Origin: DASSFZ01 sp036514635
GTDB taxonomy: Bacteria > Chloroflexota > Anaerolineae > Fen-1058
Length of the DNA: 20,936 nucleotides
Direction: 5' to 3'
Assembly (NCBI GenBank): GCA_036514635.1
Contig: DATBWU010000012.1
Coordinates: 1 to 20,936 of the forward strand
A program made the position numbers and the translations under genes. Position 1 is the first letter of the stretch; each line of letters begins with the position of its first letter. Positions 13,427-20,538 of the stretch are shown here, piece after piece. Below the pieces are notes generated by a model. That model did not search any database. It worked only from the letters and a program-made list of their open reading frames with translations, and was not told the origin of the DNA.

Positions 13427-13555
13427 GCCTCCCATCCGTTTCAGTCCGCTTGTCCGATTCCAGGTCTGTGGCGAGCTCGCCCCTGGCGAAAAGAAAGTGA
13501 CACTGGTATGGGCCTCCCATCCGTTTCAGTCCGCTTGTCCGATTCCAGGTCCGTT
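13386..13555 (+). repeat. 85-bp direct tandem duplication over the purM/purN junction
   Basis: Copy 1 (13386-13470) covers the last codons and stop of purM; copy 2 (13471-13555) carries the purN start. About 80 positions align with roughly six differences, all transitions. Both contain a reverse family A segment (cccatccgtttcagtccgct). In copy 1 an ATG at 13423 overlaps the purM stop, but its frame closes after 25 codons at 13498-13500. Only the copy 2 ATG (13508) reads into PurN. Confidence 0.92.
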
Positions 13556-14143
13556 GATCGCCTCGTCGTCCTCATCTCCGGTTACGGCTCCAACCTGCAA
13601 GCCATCCTCGATGCGTGCGCTTCGGGCGAATTGCCCGCGCAGGTGACCGCCGTGATCTCCAACACGCCCGATGCTTTCGGCTTGGAACGCGCCCGGCGCG
13701 CGCATGTCGTGGCGATCGCGAAGCCGAAGTCTAAAGCGCAGGATCGCCGCACGTACGACGCCGAGCTTGCCGACCTGGTTGCCTCGTACCGGCCCGGCTG
13801 GGTCGTGCTCGCCGGCTGGATGCGAATTCTATCGGCGGCGTTTCTCGATCGATTCCCGAAGCGCGTCGTCAATTTGCACCCCGCGCTCCCCGGCACGTTC
13901 CCTGGCACACACGCGATCGAGCGCGCCTTCGCGGCACACCGGCGCGGCGAGATCGATCACACCGGCGTCATGGTTCACCTTGTCCCCGACGAAGGCGTCG
14001 ATGCCGGCCCCGTTCTGGCGCAGGAGGTCGTGCCGATTCATCCCGATGACACGCTCGAGGCGCTTGAAGCGCGCATTCATGCTGTTGAACATCGCCTGCT
14101 GGTGAACACGCTGAGGGGATTGTGTGTAAAACGTGAAGCGTAA
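13508..14143 (+). CDS. purN: Phosphoribosylglycinamide formyltransferase
   Basis: PurN transfers a formyl group from 10-formyl-THF to GAR. The 211-aa protein has the family start LVVLISGYGSNLQAILDA (residues 19-36), the active-site block VNLHPALPGTFPGTHAI with the Asn and His, and HLVPDEGVDAGPVLAQEV with the catalytic Asp. PurN usually begins about two residues before LVVLISG; here about 16 extra residues (GLPSVSVRLSDSRSV) come from a reverse family A repeat and read in the same frame as the GxxExxY-PurM linker. No ATG lies between 13508 and the conserved start. The TAA stop (14141-14143) lies inside the palindrome that follows. Confidence 0.95.
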   Translation: MGLPSVSVRLSDSRSVDRLVVLISGYGSNLQAILDACASGELPAQVTAVISNTPDAFGLERARRAHVVAIAKPKSKAQDRRTYDAELADLVASYRPGWVVLAGWMRILSAAFLDRFPKRVVNLHPALPGTFPGTHAIERAFAAHRRGEIDHTGVMVHLVPDEGVDAGPVLAQEVVPIHPDDTLEALEARIHAVEHRLLVNTLRGLCVKREA

Positions 14144-14165
14144 AACGTGATCACGTTTTACGTTT
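14126..14165. repeat. Perfect palindrome with heptamer units, purN/purH junction
   Basis: Units gtaaaac, gtgaagc, gtaaaac run into a 24-nt perfect palindrome at 14139-14162, centred between 14150 and 14151 (half site cgtaaaacgtga). It contains the purN stop codon. There is no T-tract beyond it. Confidence 0.88.
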
Positions 14166-14203
14166 CAGAATTGATCAAGACCCCGACTCCAAAAGGAACT
14201 CCT

Positions 14204-15703
14204 ATGCCTAAAGCCATTCTCTCCGTTCACGACAAAACCGGCCTGGCCGATTTCGCTCGCGGCCTGCATCAACTTGGCTGGACGCTGATCGCGTCCGGCG
14301 GCACGGCCAAACTGCTGCGCGAACACGATATTCCTGTGACCGAAGTCGCCAACTACACCGGCTCGCCCGAAATCCTCGGCGGCCGCGTGAAGACGCTCCA
14401 TCCGGCGATCCACGGCGGGCTGCTCGCGCGCCCGGCCGAAGCCGATCGGGCCGAGTTGCTCCGACTCGGCTGGGACTACATCGATCTCGTCGCCGTCAAC
14501 CTGTACCCGTTCGAGCGGACGATCGCGAAGCCTGGCGTGACCTTCGACGAGGCGATCGAAAACATCGACATCGGCGGCGTCACGCTGATCCGTGCTGCGG
14601 CGAAGAACCATCAGCGCGTCACGCTAGTGTGCGATCCGGCCGATTACCCGGCCGTGCTGGACGAACTCCGATCGGGCGGCGTGAGCGAGTCGACGCGCAG
14701 GCGGTTGGCCGTCAAGGGCTTCGCTTCGACGGCTCACTACGATGCGGCTATCTCGCAATACCTCGCGCCTGACGGCGCGCTGCAACTATCGGCGTACCCG
14801 GTGCAGACTTTGCGCTACGGTGAGAATCCGCATCAAGCCTCGACACTCTACACTTATGAGCCGGGTGCAGGGCCGTTGGGCGGCAAAGTGCTGCAAGGTA
14901 AGGAACTCTCGTATAACAACCTGCTCGACCTGGATGCGGCGTGGAAAGCGGCGGCGAGTTTCGACAAGCCGGCAATCTGCATCGTCAAACATCTCTCGCC
15001 GTGCGGCATCGCGTCGGCAGGCGAGCTGGTGGATGCTTTCACGGCTGCGCTGGCGTCCGATCCGGTTTCCGCGTTCGGCGGCGTGATCGCCGGCAACCGC
15101 CCGTTCGACGCCACGACGGCTGAGGCGTTGGGCGATCTGTTTGTCGAATGTATCGCCGCGCCGGGCTTCACCGATGATGCGCTCATGCTTCTTGCCAAAC
15201 GCAAGAACTGTCGTCTGCTGGAAATGCCCGACACGCAGATCGAGCCACGTTACGAATTGCGTTCCATTACACGCGGGCTGCTCAAGCAAGACCTGGATAT
15301 GGGCGACCCGGCCGGTGGTCAATGGTCGGTGGTCAGCAAGCGCCAGCCGACCGAGACGGAGTGGGCCGCGCTGCGCTTCGCGTGGAAAGCCTGCCAGCAC
15401 GTCAAGTCGAACGCGATTGTCTTTGCGCAGGGCGAGGCGACAGTCGGCATCGGCGGTGGGCAGCCGAACCGCGTCGATTGCGTCCGCATCGCCGCCCAGC
15501 GCGCGGGCGAGAAGGCCAAAGGCGCGGTGATGGCCTCGGACGCTTTCTTCCCGTTCCCCGATTCGGTCGAAGTGGCGGCGCAGGCCGGCATCACTGCCAT
15601 CGTGCATCCGGGCGGATCGGTTCGCGATGCCGACTCGGTCGCAGTGGCGGATGCGGCGGGCATGGCGATGGTGGTCACGGGGGTGCGGCACTTTCGACAT
15701 TGA
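14204..15703 (+). CDS. purH: Bifunctional AICAR transformylase/IMP cyclohydrolase
   Basis: PurH carries out the last two steps to IMP. The 499-aa protein, close to the usual 510-530, begins MPKAILSVHDKTGLADFARG. The cyclohydrolase domain shows IASGGTAKLL and GGRVKTLHPAIHGGLLAR; the transformylase domain shows RYGENPHQ, KHLSPCGIAS (Lys262-His263), AFGGVIAGNRP and FPFPDSVEVAAQAG followed by IVHPGGSVRD. ATG 14204 is chosen for aaagga upstream and the family N-terminus; in-frame codons back to 14147 lie partly in the palindromic repeat. Its substrate comes from PurB, which is not in the window. A heptamer repeat follows before guaB. Confidence 0.97.
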   Translation: MPKAILSVHDKTGLADFARGLHQLGWTLIASGGTAKLLREHDIPVTEVANYTGSPEILGGRVKTLHPAIHGGLLARPAEADRAELLRLGWDYIDLVAVNLYPFERTIAKPGVTFDEAIENIDIGGVTLIRAAAKNHQRVTLVCDPADYPAVLDELRSGGVSESTRRRLAVKGFASTAHYDAAISQYLAPDGALQLSAYPVQTLRYGENPHQASTLYTYEPGAGPLGGKVLQGKELSYNNLLDLDAAWKAAASFDKPAICIVKHLSPCGIASAGELVDAFTAALASDPVSAFGGVIAGNRPFDATTAEALGDLFVECIAAPGFTDDALMLLAKRKNCRLLEMPDTQIEPRYELRSITRGLLKQDLDMGDPAGGQWSVVSKRQPTETEWAALRFAWKACQHVKSNAIVFAQGEATVGIGGGQPNRVDCVRIAAQRAGEKAKGAVMASDAFFPFPDSVEVAAQAGITAIVHPGGSVRDADSVAVADAAGMAMVVTGVRHFRH

Positions 15704-15714
15704 TGGCTGATGAA

Positions 15715-15798
15715 GAACCGAGGATGAAGGACCGAGGACGAAGGACTAAGGACGAAGGACCAAGCGTGAAGGCCAGCCTTCGTCTTTCGTCCTGCGTC
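15715..15798. repeat. Heptamer array with inverted end, purH/guaB spacer
   Basis: Twelve 7-nt units start with gaaccga, ggatgaa, ggaccga, ggacgaa and end with reverse-type units cttcgtc, tttcgtc, ctgcgtc, turning around ggccagc. The two parts can pair as an imperfect hairpin. It stops just before the guaB ribosome-binding site. Confidence 0.9.
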
Positions 15799-15815
15799 TA
15801 TGGAAAGGAGAGCGT

Positions 15816-17300
15816 ATGAACGAAGAACTCTTCACCCGATTCGAGTCTCTTACCTTCGACGACCTGCTCATCGTCCCCGGCTACACCGAGGTGCTGCCGG
15901 ATCAGGTCGATGTGCGCACGCGGCTGACGAAGGACATCCGGCTCAGCATCCCGATCCTTTCGGCGGCGATGGACAGCGTGACCGAAGCGCGCCTGGCGAT
16001 TGCACTGGCGCGCGAAGGCGGGTTGGGCGTGATTCACCGCAACATGCCGATTCAGGCGCAGGCCGCCGAAGTGGAAAAGGTCAAGCGCTCCGAGTCGGGC
16101 ATGATCGTCGATCCGGTGACGCTGCCGCCGACGGCCACACTGCAAGAAGCGGAAGACCTGATGGCGAAGTTCCACATCAGCGGCGTGCCGATCATCGACG
16201 CGAGCCACGGCGGCAAGTTGGTCGGCATCCTGACCAATCGCGATGTGCGCTTCGTCGAGCCGGAAGACTTCTCGCGCCCGGTCAGCGAGTTCATGACGAA
16301 CGGCAACCTGATCACCGCGCCGCTCGGCACCGGCCTGGAGCAGGCCAGGCGCATCTTGCAGCAGCACCGCATCGAGAAACTGCCGCTGGTGGACGCTGAA
16401 GGCCGGCTGAAAGGGTTGATCACCGTCAAGGACATCCAGAAGAAGCGCGATTATCCCAACGCCGCGACGGATTCACACGGGCGCTTGTTGGTAGGGGCCG
16501 CCGTCGGCGTGGGGACCGACGTGGAAGATCGAGTGGCCTGCCTGGTCGAAGAAGGCGTCGACGTCGTCGTCGTCGATACTGCGCACGGCCATTCGGCCGG
16601 CGTGATTCGCGCCGTCCAGCGCATCAAGAGCAACTGGCCGTCGCTGCCGGTGATCGCCGGCAACGTTGTGACAGAGGAGGGCACGCAGGCGCTGATCGAC
16701 GCGGGCGTGGACGCGGTGAAAGTCGGCGTCGGGGCCGGATCGATTTGCACGACGCGCGTGATCGCGGGTGCGGGCATGCCGCAGATGTCGGCCATCTTCG
16801 AGTGTGCGCGCGTCGCGCGGCGGCAGGGCATTCCCCTCATCGCCGACGGCGGCATCAAGTATAGCGGCGACATCGCCAAGGCCATCGTCGCCGGGGCCGA
16901 CGTAGTGATGCTCGGCGGGTTGCTGGCCGGGCTGGAAGAGTCGCCGGGCGAGGAGGTGTTGTACGAAGGCCGCCGCTTCAAGGAGTATCGCGGCATGGGT
17001 AGCCTCGGCGCGATGCAGGGCTTCGGCAAAGATCGCTACAGCACGGGGCAGGGCGGTTTGGGTAAACTGGTGCCGGAGGGTATCGAAGGGCGCGTGCCGT
17101 ACAAAGGCTCGCTGCGCGACTTTGTGTATCAGCTCGTCGGCGGGCTGCGCGCAGGCATGGGTTACGCGGGTGCGGCCTCGCTCGAAGACCTGCGCACCAA
17201 GACGCGGCTGACGCGCATCACTAACGCCGGGTTGATCGAGAGCCACCCGCACGACGTGACCGTTACGAAAGAAGCACCGAATTACCAGCGGGTGATTTGA
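15816..17300 (+). CDS. guaB: IMP dehydrogenase
   Basis: GuaB oxidises IMP to XMP with NAD, the first step to GMP. The 494-aa protein begins LTFDDLLIVPGYTEVLP and SIPILSAAMDSVTEARLA. Two CBS domains lie in the middle (about 95-148 and 156-208), followed by VVVDTAHGHS, the catalytic loop GAGSICTTR with Cys311, the phosphate site IADGGIKYSGD, and YRGMGSLGAM with the mobile flap after it. Length and both domains are standard. The start has aaaggagag just upstream. It is the last plus-strand gene of the cluster, so the unit covers most IMP synthesis and commitment to guanine nucleotides; guaA is not in the window. Confidence 0.98.
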   Translation: MNEELFTRFESLTFDDLLIVPGYTEVLPDQVDVRTRLTKDIRLSIPILSAAMDSVTEARLAIALAREGGLGVIHRNMPIQAQAAEVEKVKRSESGMIVDPVTLPPTATLQEAEDLMAKFHISGVPIIDASHGGKLVGILTNRDVRFVEPEDFSRPVSEFMTNGNLITAPLGTGLEQARRILQQHRIEKLPLVDAEGRLKGLITVKDIQKKRDYPNAATDSHGRLLVGAAVGVGTDVEDRVACLVEEGVDVVVVDTAHGHSAGVIRAVQRIKSNWPSLPVIAGNVVTEEGTQALIDAGVDAVKVGVGAGSICTTRVIAGAGMPQMSAIFECARVARRQGIPLIADGGIKYSGDIAKAIVAGADVVMLGGLLAGLEESPGEEVLYEGRRFKEYRGMGSLGAMQGFGKDRYSTGQGGLGKLVPEGIEGRVPYKGSLRDFVYQLVGGLRAGMGYAGAASLEDLRTKTRLTRITNAGLIESHPHDVTVTKEAPNYQRVI

Positions 17301-17372
17301 ACCGCGAAGGCGCAAAGAGATTTAACCAAAAAGACACCAAGACACGAAGAGGTCTAGGTGTTTTCGTGGTGA
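17299..17372. repeat. Degenerate repeat after guaB (accgcgaaggcgcaaag type)
   Basis: The spacer opens with accgcgaaggcgcaaag, then accaagacacgaag, and ends gtgttttcgtggtg, a weak inverted arrangement of 7-nt-like units. It is similar to the others in style but more degenerate. I do not call it a terminator. Confidence 0.5.
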
Positions 17373-17411
17373 GGCATCACTCCGTTCGCCGAACACGAGA
17401 ATGCGCGGAGA

Positions 17412-17633
17412 TCAAGTACCGCGCGCCCTGTGTTGAGGGCCAAAGACCTGATCGAAGAAACGCTCACGGTCGAGCATGGCCTGCCATTGGCGGTGCCGTT
17501 TGACCGATTCGATTCGGCGAGCGCGCGGCAGCGCCAGGAAGCGCATAGCTTCGATTGGCCCCAGTGCTTTGGTCAGCGCATCCAAAGCCCGTTGGACTAG
17601 CTCGTCTTCAGAGAGGGATCGAGAGGTTCTCAT
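17412..17633 (-). CDS. Small protein of unknown function, possible antitoxin
   Basis: This 73-aa, charged, mostly helical protein (MRTSRSLSEDELVQRALDAL..., later RFLALPRARRIESVKRHRQW and RFFDQVFG) is not one I can name. Its ATG (17633-17631) overlaps the stop of the upstream PIN gene in an ATGA arrangement, so the two are almost surely translated together. Size, charge and pairing with a PIN protein suggest an antitoxin, but in most VapBC pairs the antitoxin comes first. No DNA-binding motif is obvious. It could also be a small structural partner unrelated to toxicity. Confidence 0.6.
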   Translation of the reverse strand: MRTSRSLSEDELVQRALDALTKALGPIEAMRFLALPRARRIESVKRHRQWQAMLDRERFFDQVFGPQHRARGT

Positions 17634-18091
17634 TGTAGGTGCTCCTTCTCACAGTAGGCCGGCGGTGTGCCGCACCAGATGGCCGGTTTCAGACGCCGAA
17701 GTCGGCCGATCAAGCGATCATCTACCGTGACGAAATCGGCCTGCGCCTGCTCGGCAAGCGCCACGTGCGCCGCATCGGCTGCACCCAAACCCCGATCGGC
17801 CAGGTCTTCGGCCCGCTCTCGGGCCACCGCCGCGTCAAACTTTGGCCGCGTACCAATCTCCTCTAGCAACGAAACCAGTTGCGCGCGTTCTTCCAAGTCG
17901 GCCGTCGCGCTGATTTCGACATCGTGCGCCAAGGATACGATCATCTCAATTTCTCCTTGTCGAACGTGATCGAGAATGAGTTCAACCGCGGCGGTTTCGA
18001 GGCGGATCCGAACGACACTCTGATCGTCGAATGGCCGACATAAGGCACAAACATCCAGATAAACCCGCCTGCGGACTGTCGATGAGGGCAT
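17630..18091 (-). CDS. PIN-domain protein, putative VapC-like RNase
   Basis: This 153-aa protein starts MPSSTVRRRVYLDVCALCRPFDDQS, typical of a PIN subgroup with the YLDxCxxxRPFDD opening. Acidic residues fit the metal-binding site: Asp13, Glu59 or Asp57, Asp106 (GLGAADAAHV) and Asp124-Asp125 (VTVDDRLI). PIN proteins are Mg-dependent RNases and most stand-alone ones are toxins of VapBC modules. It overlaps the following 73-aa ORF by four nt. A TATAAT lies ten nt before its ATG and there is no ribosome-binding site, so the transcript may be nearly leaderless. Toxin activity is inferred only from family and pairing. Confidence 0.85.
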   Translation of the reverse strand: MPSSTVRRRVYLDVCALCRPFDDQSVVRIRLETAAVELILDHVRQGEIEMIVSLAHDVEISATADLEERAQLVSLLEEIGTRPKFDAAVARERAEDLADRGLGAADAAHVALAEQAQADFVTVDDRLIGRLRRLKPAIWCGTPPAYCEKEHLQ

Positions 18092-18101
18092 AGTACGATA
18101 G

Positions 18102-18107
18102 ATTATA
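18102..18107 (-). promoter_or_regulatory. -10 box for the PIN gene
   Basis: The minus strand reads TATAAT, ending ten nt before ATG 18091. The -35 region is poor (ttcacc at short spacing). A start point six to seven nt on would leave only a few bases of leader. Confidence 0.5.
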
Positions 18108-18161
18108 CTCCATTAAACGTTGGTGAATATACTGCGCGCGGTCACAAGTTGCGCCTTTTGC

Positions 18162-18226
18162 TGCTCAAAGCCCGCGTCCACGCGGGCGTCTATCCTGAGC
18201 GACCGCGAGGACGCGGTCGGTGAGCA
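18162..18226. repeat. Double-hairpin palindromic element between maeB and the PIN gene
   Basis: Outer arms tgctca (18162-18167) and tgagca (18221-18226) enclose two 7-bp hairpins with 4-nt loops: gcccgcg-tcca-cgcgggc (18170-18187) and gaccgcg-agga-cgcggtc (18201-18218). There is no T-tract. The two-hairpin plan recalls bacterial REP/BIME elements and the purL insertion at 3142-3195. The rest of the 18092-18270 gap shows nothing else beyond the PIN promoter. Confidence 0.78.
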
Positions 18227-18270
18227 AAACCGCAGATTGTTCCCGCGTCGAGTATAGTTCTTTTGTGGGC

Positions 18271-20517
18271 CTACAGTTTCCCCTGCGCGTCGGTCACGGC
18301 GACGGCCGCGATCGACACCACTTCATCGACATCATCGCCGGCTTGCAGCACGTGCACCGGAGCGCCGACGCCCAGCAAGATCGGCCCGATGGTCTGAGCG
18401 CCCCCCAACCGGCGCAGCAACTTGTACGCGACATTCGCCGCTTCCAGGTCGGGAAAGATCAGCACGTTGGCCTGCTTCACGCGGCTGAAAGGGAATCGCT
18501 CTTCGATCAGCTCCGGCACTAAAGCGACGTCGGCCTGCATTTCGCCATCCACGACGAGATCGGGTCGCCGGGCGCGCACCAGCTCGGCGGCGCAGCGAAC
18601 TTTGTCCGCCAACGGATGCCGGACGCTGCCGAAGTTGGAGAATGACAGCATCGCCACGCGCGGCGTCAGGTTCAACTTGGCGGCGAAATCGGCGGCGAGC
18701 ACCGCGATCTCGGCCAGGTCTTCGGTGGTCGGCTCGATGTTGACCGTCGCATCACTGAAGACGAACGCATCATCGCGCACGAGCACGACGTACGCCCCCG
18801 CCGCTTTGCGCACACCGGGCCGCGTGCGGAAGATCTGCAGCGCGGGCCGGATGACTTCCGGGTATTCGTAAGTCATGCCCGACAGGAACGCGTCGCCGTC
18901 GCCCTGGTGCACCATCATCATCCCGAACAGGTTCGGCTCGCGGACGCGCTCGCGTGCCCGGTCCAACGTGACGCCGTGTCGCTGGCGGAGTTGATAGTAG
19001 GCTTTAGCATACGCCTCGTGCCGGGGGTCGGTTCTGGGATCGACGATGTGCGGCTCGAAGCGCAGACCCAGGTCATTCACGCGCTGCCTGATCGCTTCCC
19101 GGCGACCCAGCAAGATCGGCTGGCCGATGCCTTCGTCGAGGATCGCCGCCGCCGCGCGCAGGATCGTCGTGTGCTCGCCTTCGGCGAAGACGATGCGTTT
19201 GGGCGCGGCTTTGGCCTTGTTGATGATACTGCGCCGCAAGCGCCGGCCTTGCCCCATGCGCGCAGCAAGGTGTTCGCGGTACTCCTTCACGTCGATTGGC
19301 TTGCGCGCCACGCCAGTCTGGATCGCCGCCTCGGCGATGGCCGGCGCGACCCACCACAGCGCGCGCGGGTCGAGCGGCTTGGGGATGATGTAGTCGCGGC
19401 CGAACTTGAGCGAGGCCAGGCCGTAAGCGTTCAAGACCGTGTCGGGCACGTCCGCGTGCGCCAGCGCCGCCAGCGCGCGCGCCGCCGCGATCTTCATCTC
19501 GTCGTTGATCGCCCGCGCCTGCACGTCGAGCGCGCCCCGGAAGATGAACGGAAAGCCCAGGACGTTGTTGACCTGGTTCGGGTAATCCGATCGGCCCGTC
19601 GCCACGATCGCATCCGGACGAGCGGCGCGCGCGTCTTCGTAGGTGATCTCCGGGTCGGGGTTCGCCATCGCGAAGAGGATCGGGTTAGGGCGCATCGTCT
19701 TGAGCATAGCGCCGCTGAGAATGCCTCCCACCGATAGCCCGATGAAGACATCCGCATCGACCAGCGCATCGGCCAGCGTCCCCGGTTGATCGCCCTGCGC
19801 GAAGATCGACTTCTCCGGGAACATTTCTTTCGTGCGCCCGCGATACACCAGCCCGGCGATGTCCGTCATCCAGATGTGCTCGTGCGGTATGCCGAGCCTG
19901 ACGAGCAGGTTGGCCGTGGCGATCGCCGCCGCGCCCGCGCCGGAGAAAACGACTTTGATTTGGTCGAGTGTCCGATTCGTCAATTCGAGCGCGTTGAGCA
20001 GCGCCGCCGAGGCGATGATGGCTGTGCCGTGTTGGTCGTCGTGAAAGACCGGGATGTCGAGCATGTTTTGCAGCGCCCGCTCGATGAAGAAACACTCCGG
20101 CGATTTGATGTCTTCCAGGTTGATACCGCCGAAGGTCGGCGCGATGGCTCTGACCACGCGGATCACTTCGTCGGGATCGTGCGTATCGACTTCGATGTCG
20201 AACACGTCCACGTCGGCGAAGCGCTTGAACAGCACGCCTTTGCCTTCCATCACTGGCTTCGACGCCAGCGCGCCGCGATCGCCCAGGCCGAGGATGGCCG
20301 TGCCGTTGGAGATCACGGCGACCAGGTTGGCTTTAGCCGTGTAGTCGTAAGCGGCGTGCGGATCGCGCTCGACTTCTAGAACGACCTGCGCCACGCCGGG
20401 CGTGTACGCCAGCGACAGGTCGCGCTGCGTGTTCATCGACTTGGTCGGGACGACCGCGATCTTGCCGGGTCGGTCGCGTCGATGATACTCCAGGGCTTCT
20501 TGTGCAGTGACGGCCAT
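18271..20517 (-). CDS. maeB: NADP-dependent malic enzyme with PTA-like C-terminal domain
   Basis: MaeB decarboxylates malate to pyruvate with reduction of NAD(P), linking the TCA cycle to pyruvate and NADPH supply. The 748-aa length matches the MaeB type (about 760). The N-terminal malic domain has SLAYTPGVA (Tyr38), EGKGVLFKRF (Lys93), GGINLEDIKSPECF (Glu135, Asp136) and a HDDQHGTAI metal site; the Rossmann part has VVFSGAGAAAIATANLL. From about residue 430 (IINKAKAAPKRIVFAEGE) a phosphotransacetylase-like domain follows. In characterised MaeB proteins this domain is regulatory, responding to acetyl-CoA, and does not act as a PTA. The start has aaggag five nt upstream. It follows the ABC gene by 21 nt on the same strand. 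Confidence 0.96.
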   Translation of the reverse strand: MAVTAQEALEYHRRDRPGKIAVVPTKSMNTQRDLSLAYTPGVAQVVLEVERDPHAAYDYTAKANLVAVISNGTAILGLGDRGALASKPVMEGKGVLFKRFADVDVFDIEVDTHDPDEVIRVVRAIAPTFGGINLEDIKSPECFFIERALQNMLDIPVFHDDQHGTAIIASAALLNALELTNRTLDQIKVVFSGAGAAAIATANLLVRLGIPHEHIWMTDIAGLVYRGRTKEMFPEKSIFAQGDQPGTLADALVDADVFIGLSVGGILSGAMLKTMRPNPILFAMANPDPEITYEDARAARPDAIVATGRSDYPNQVNNVLGFPFIFRGALDVQARAINDEMKIAAARALAALAHADVPDTVLNAYGLASLKFGRDYIIPKPLDPRALWWVAPAIAEAAIQTGVARKPIDVKEYREHLAARMGQGRRLRRSIINKAKAAPKRIVFAEGEHTTILRAAAAILDEGIGQPILLGRREAIRQRVNDLGLRFEPHIVDPRTDPRHEAYAKAYYQLRQRHGVTLDRARERVREPNLFGMMMVHQGDGDAFLSGMTYEYPEVIRPALQIFRTRPGVRKAAGAYVVLVRDDAFVFSDATVNIEPTTEDLAEIAVLAADFAAKLNLTPRVAMLSFSNFGSVRHPLADKVRCAAELVRARRPDLVVDGEMQADVALVPELIEERFPFSRVKQANVLIFPDLEAANVAYKLLRRLGGAQTIGPILLGVGAPVHVLQAGDDVDEVVSIAAVAVTDAQGKL

Positions 20518-20538
20518 GGCCTCTCCTTAATCGAGGTG

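Noticed and set aside
13423..13500. ATG overlapping the purM stop as the purN start
   Set aside because: The frame closes after 25 codons in the duplicated segment, so it cannot make PurN.
15316..15342. Repeat-like ggtcaatggtcggtggtcagc segment in purH
   Set aside because: It encodes WSVVSKRQPT, which matches the normal PurH sequence (VVTKRQPT-like), so it is best read as ordinary coding sequence.
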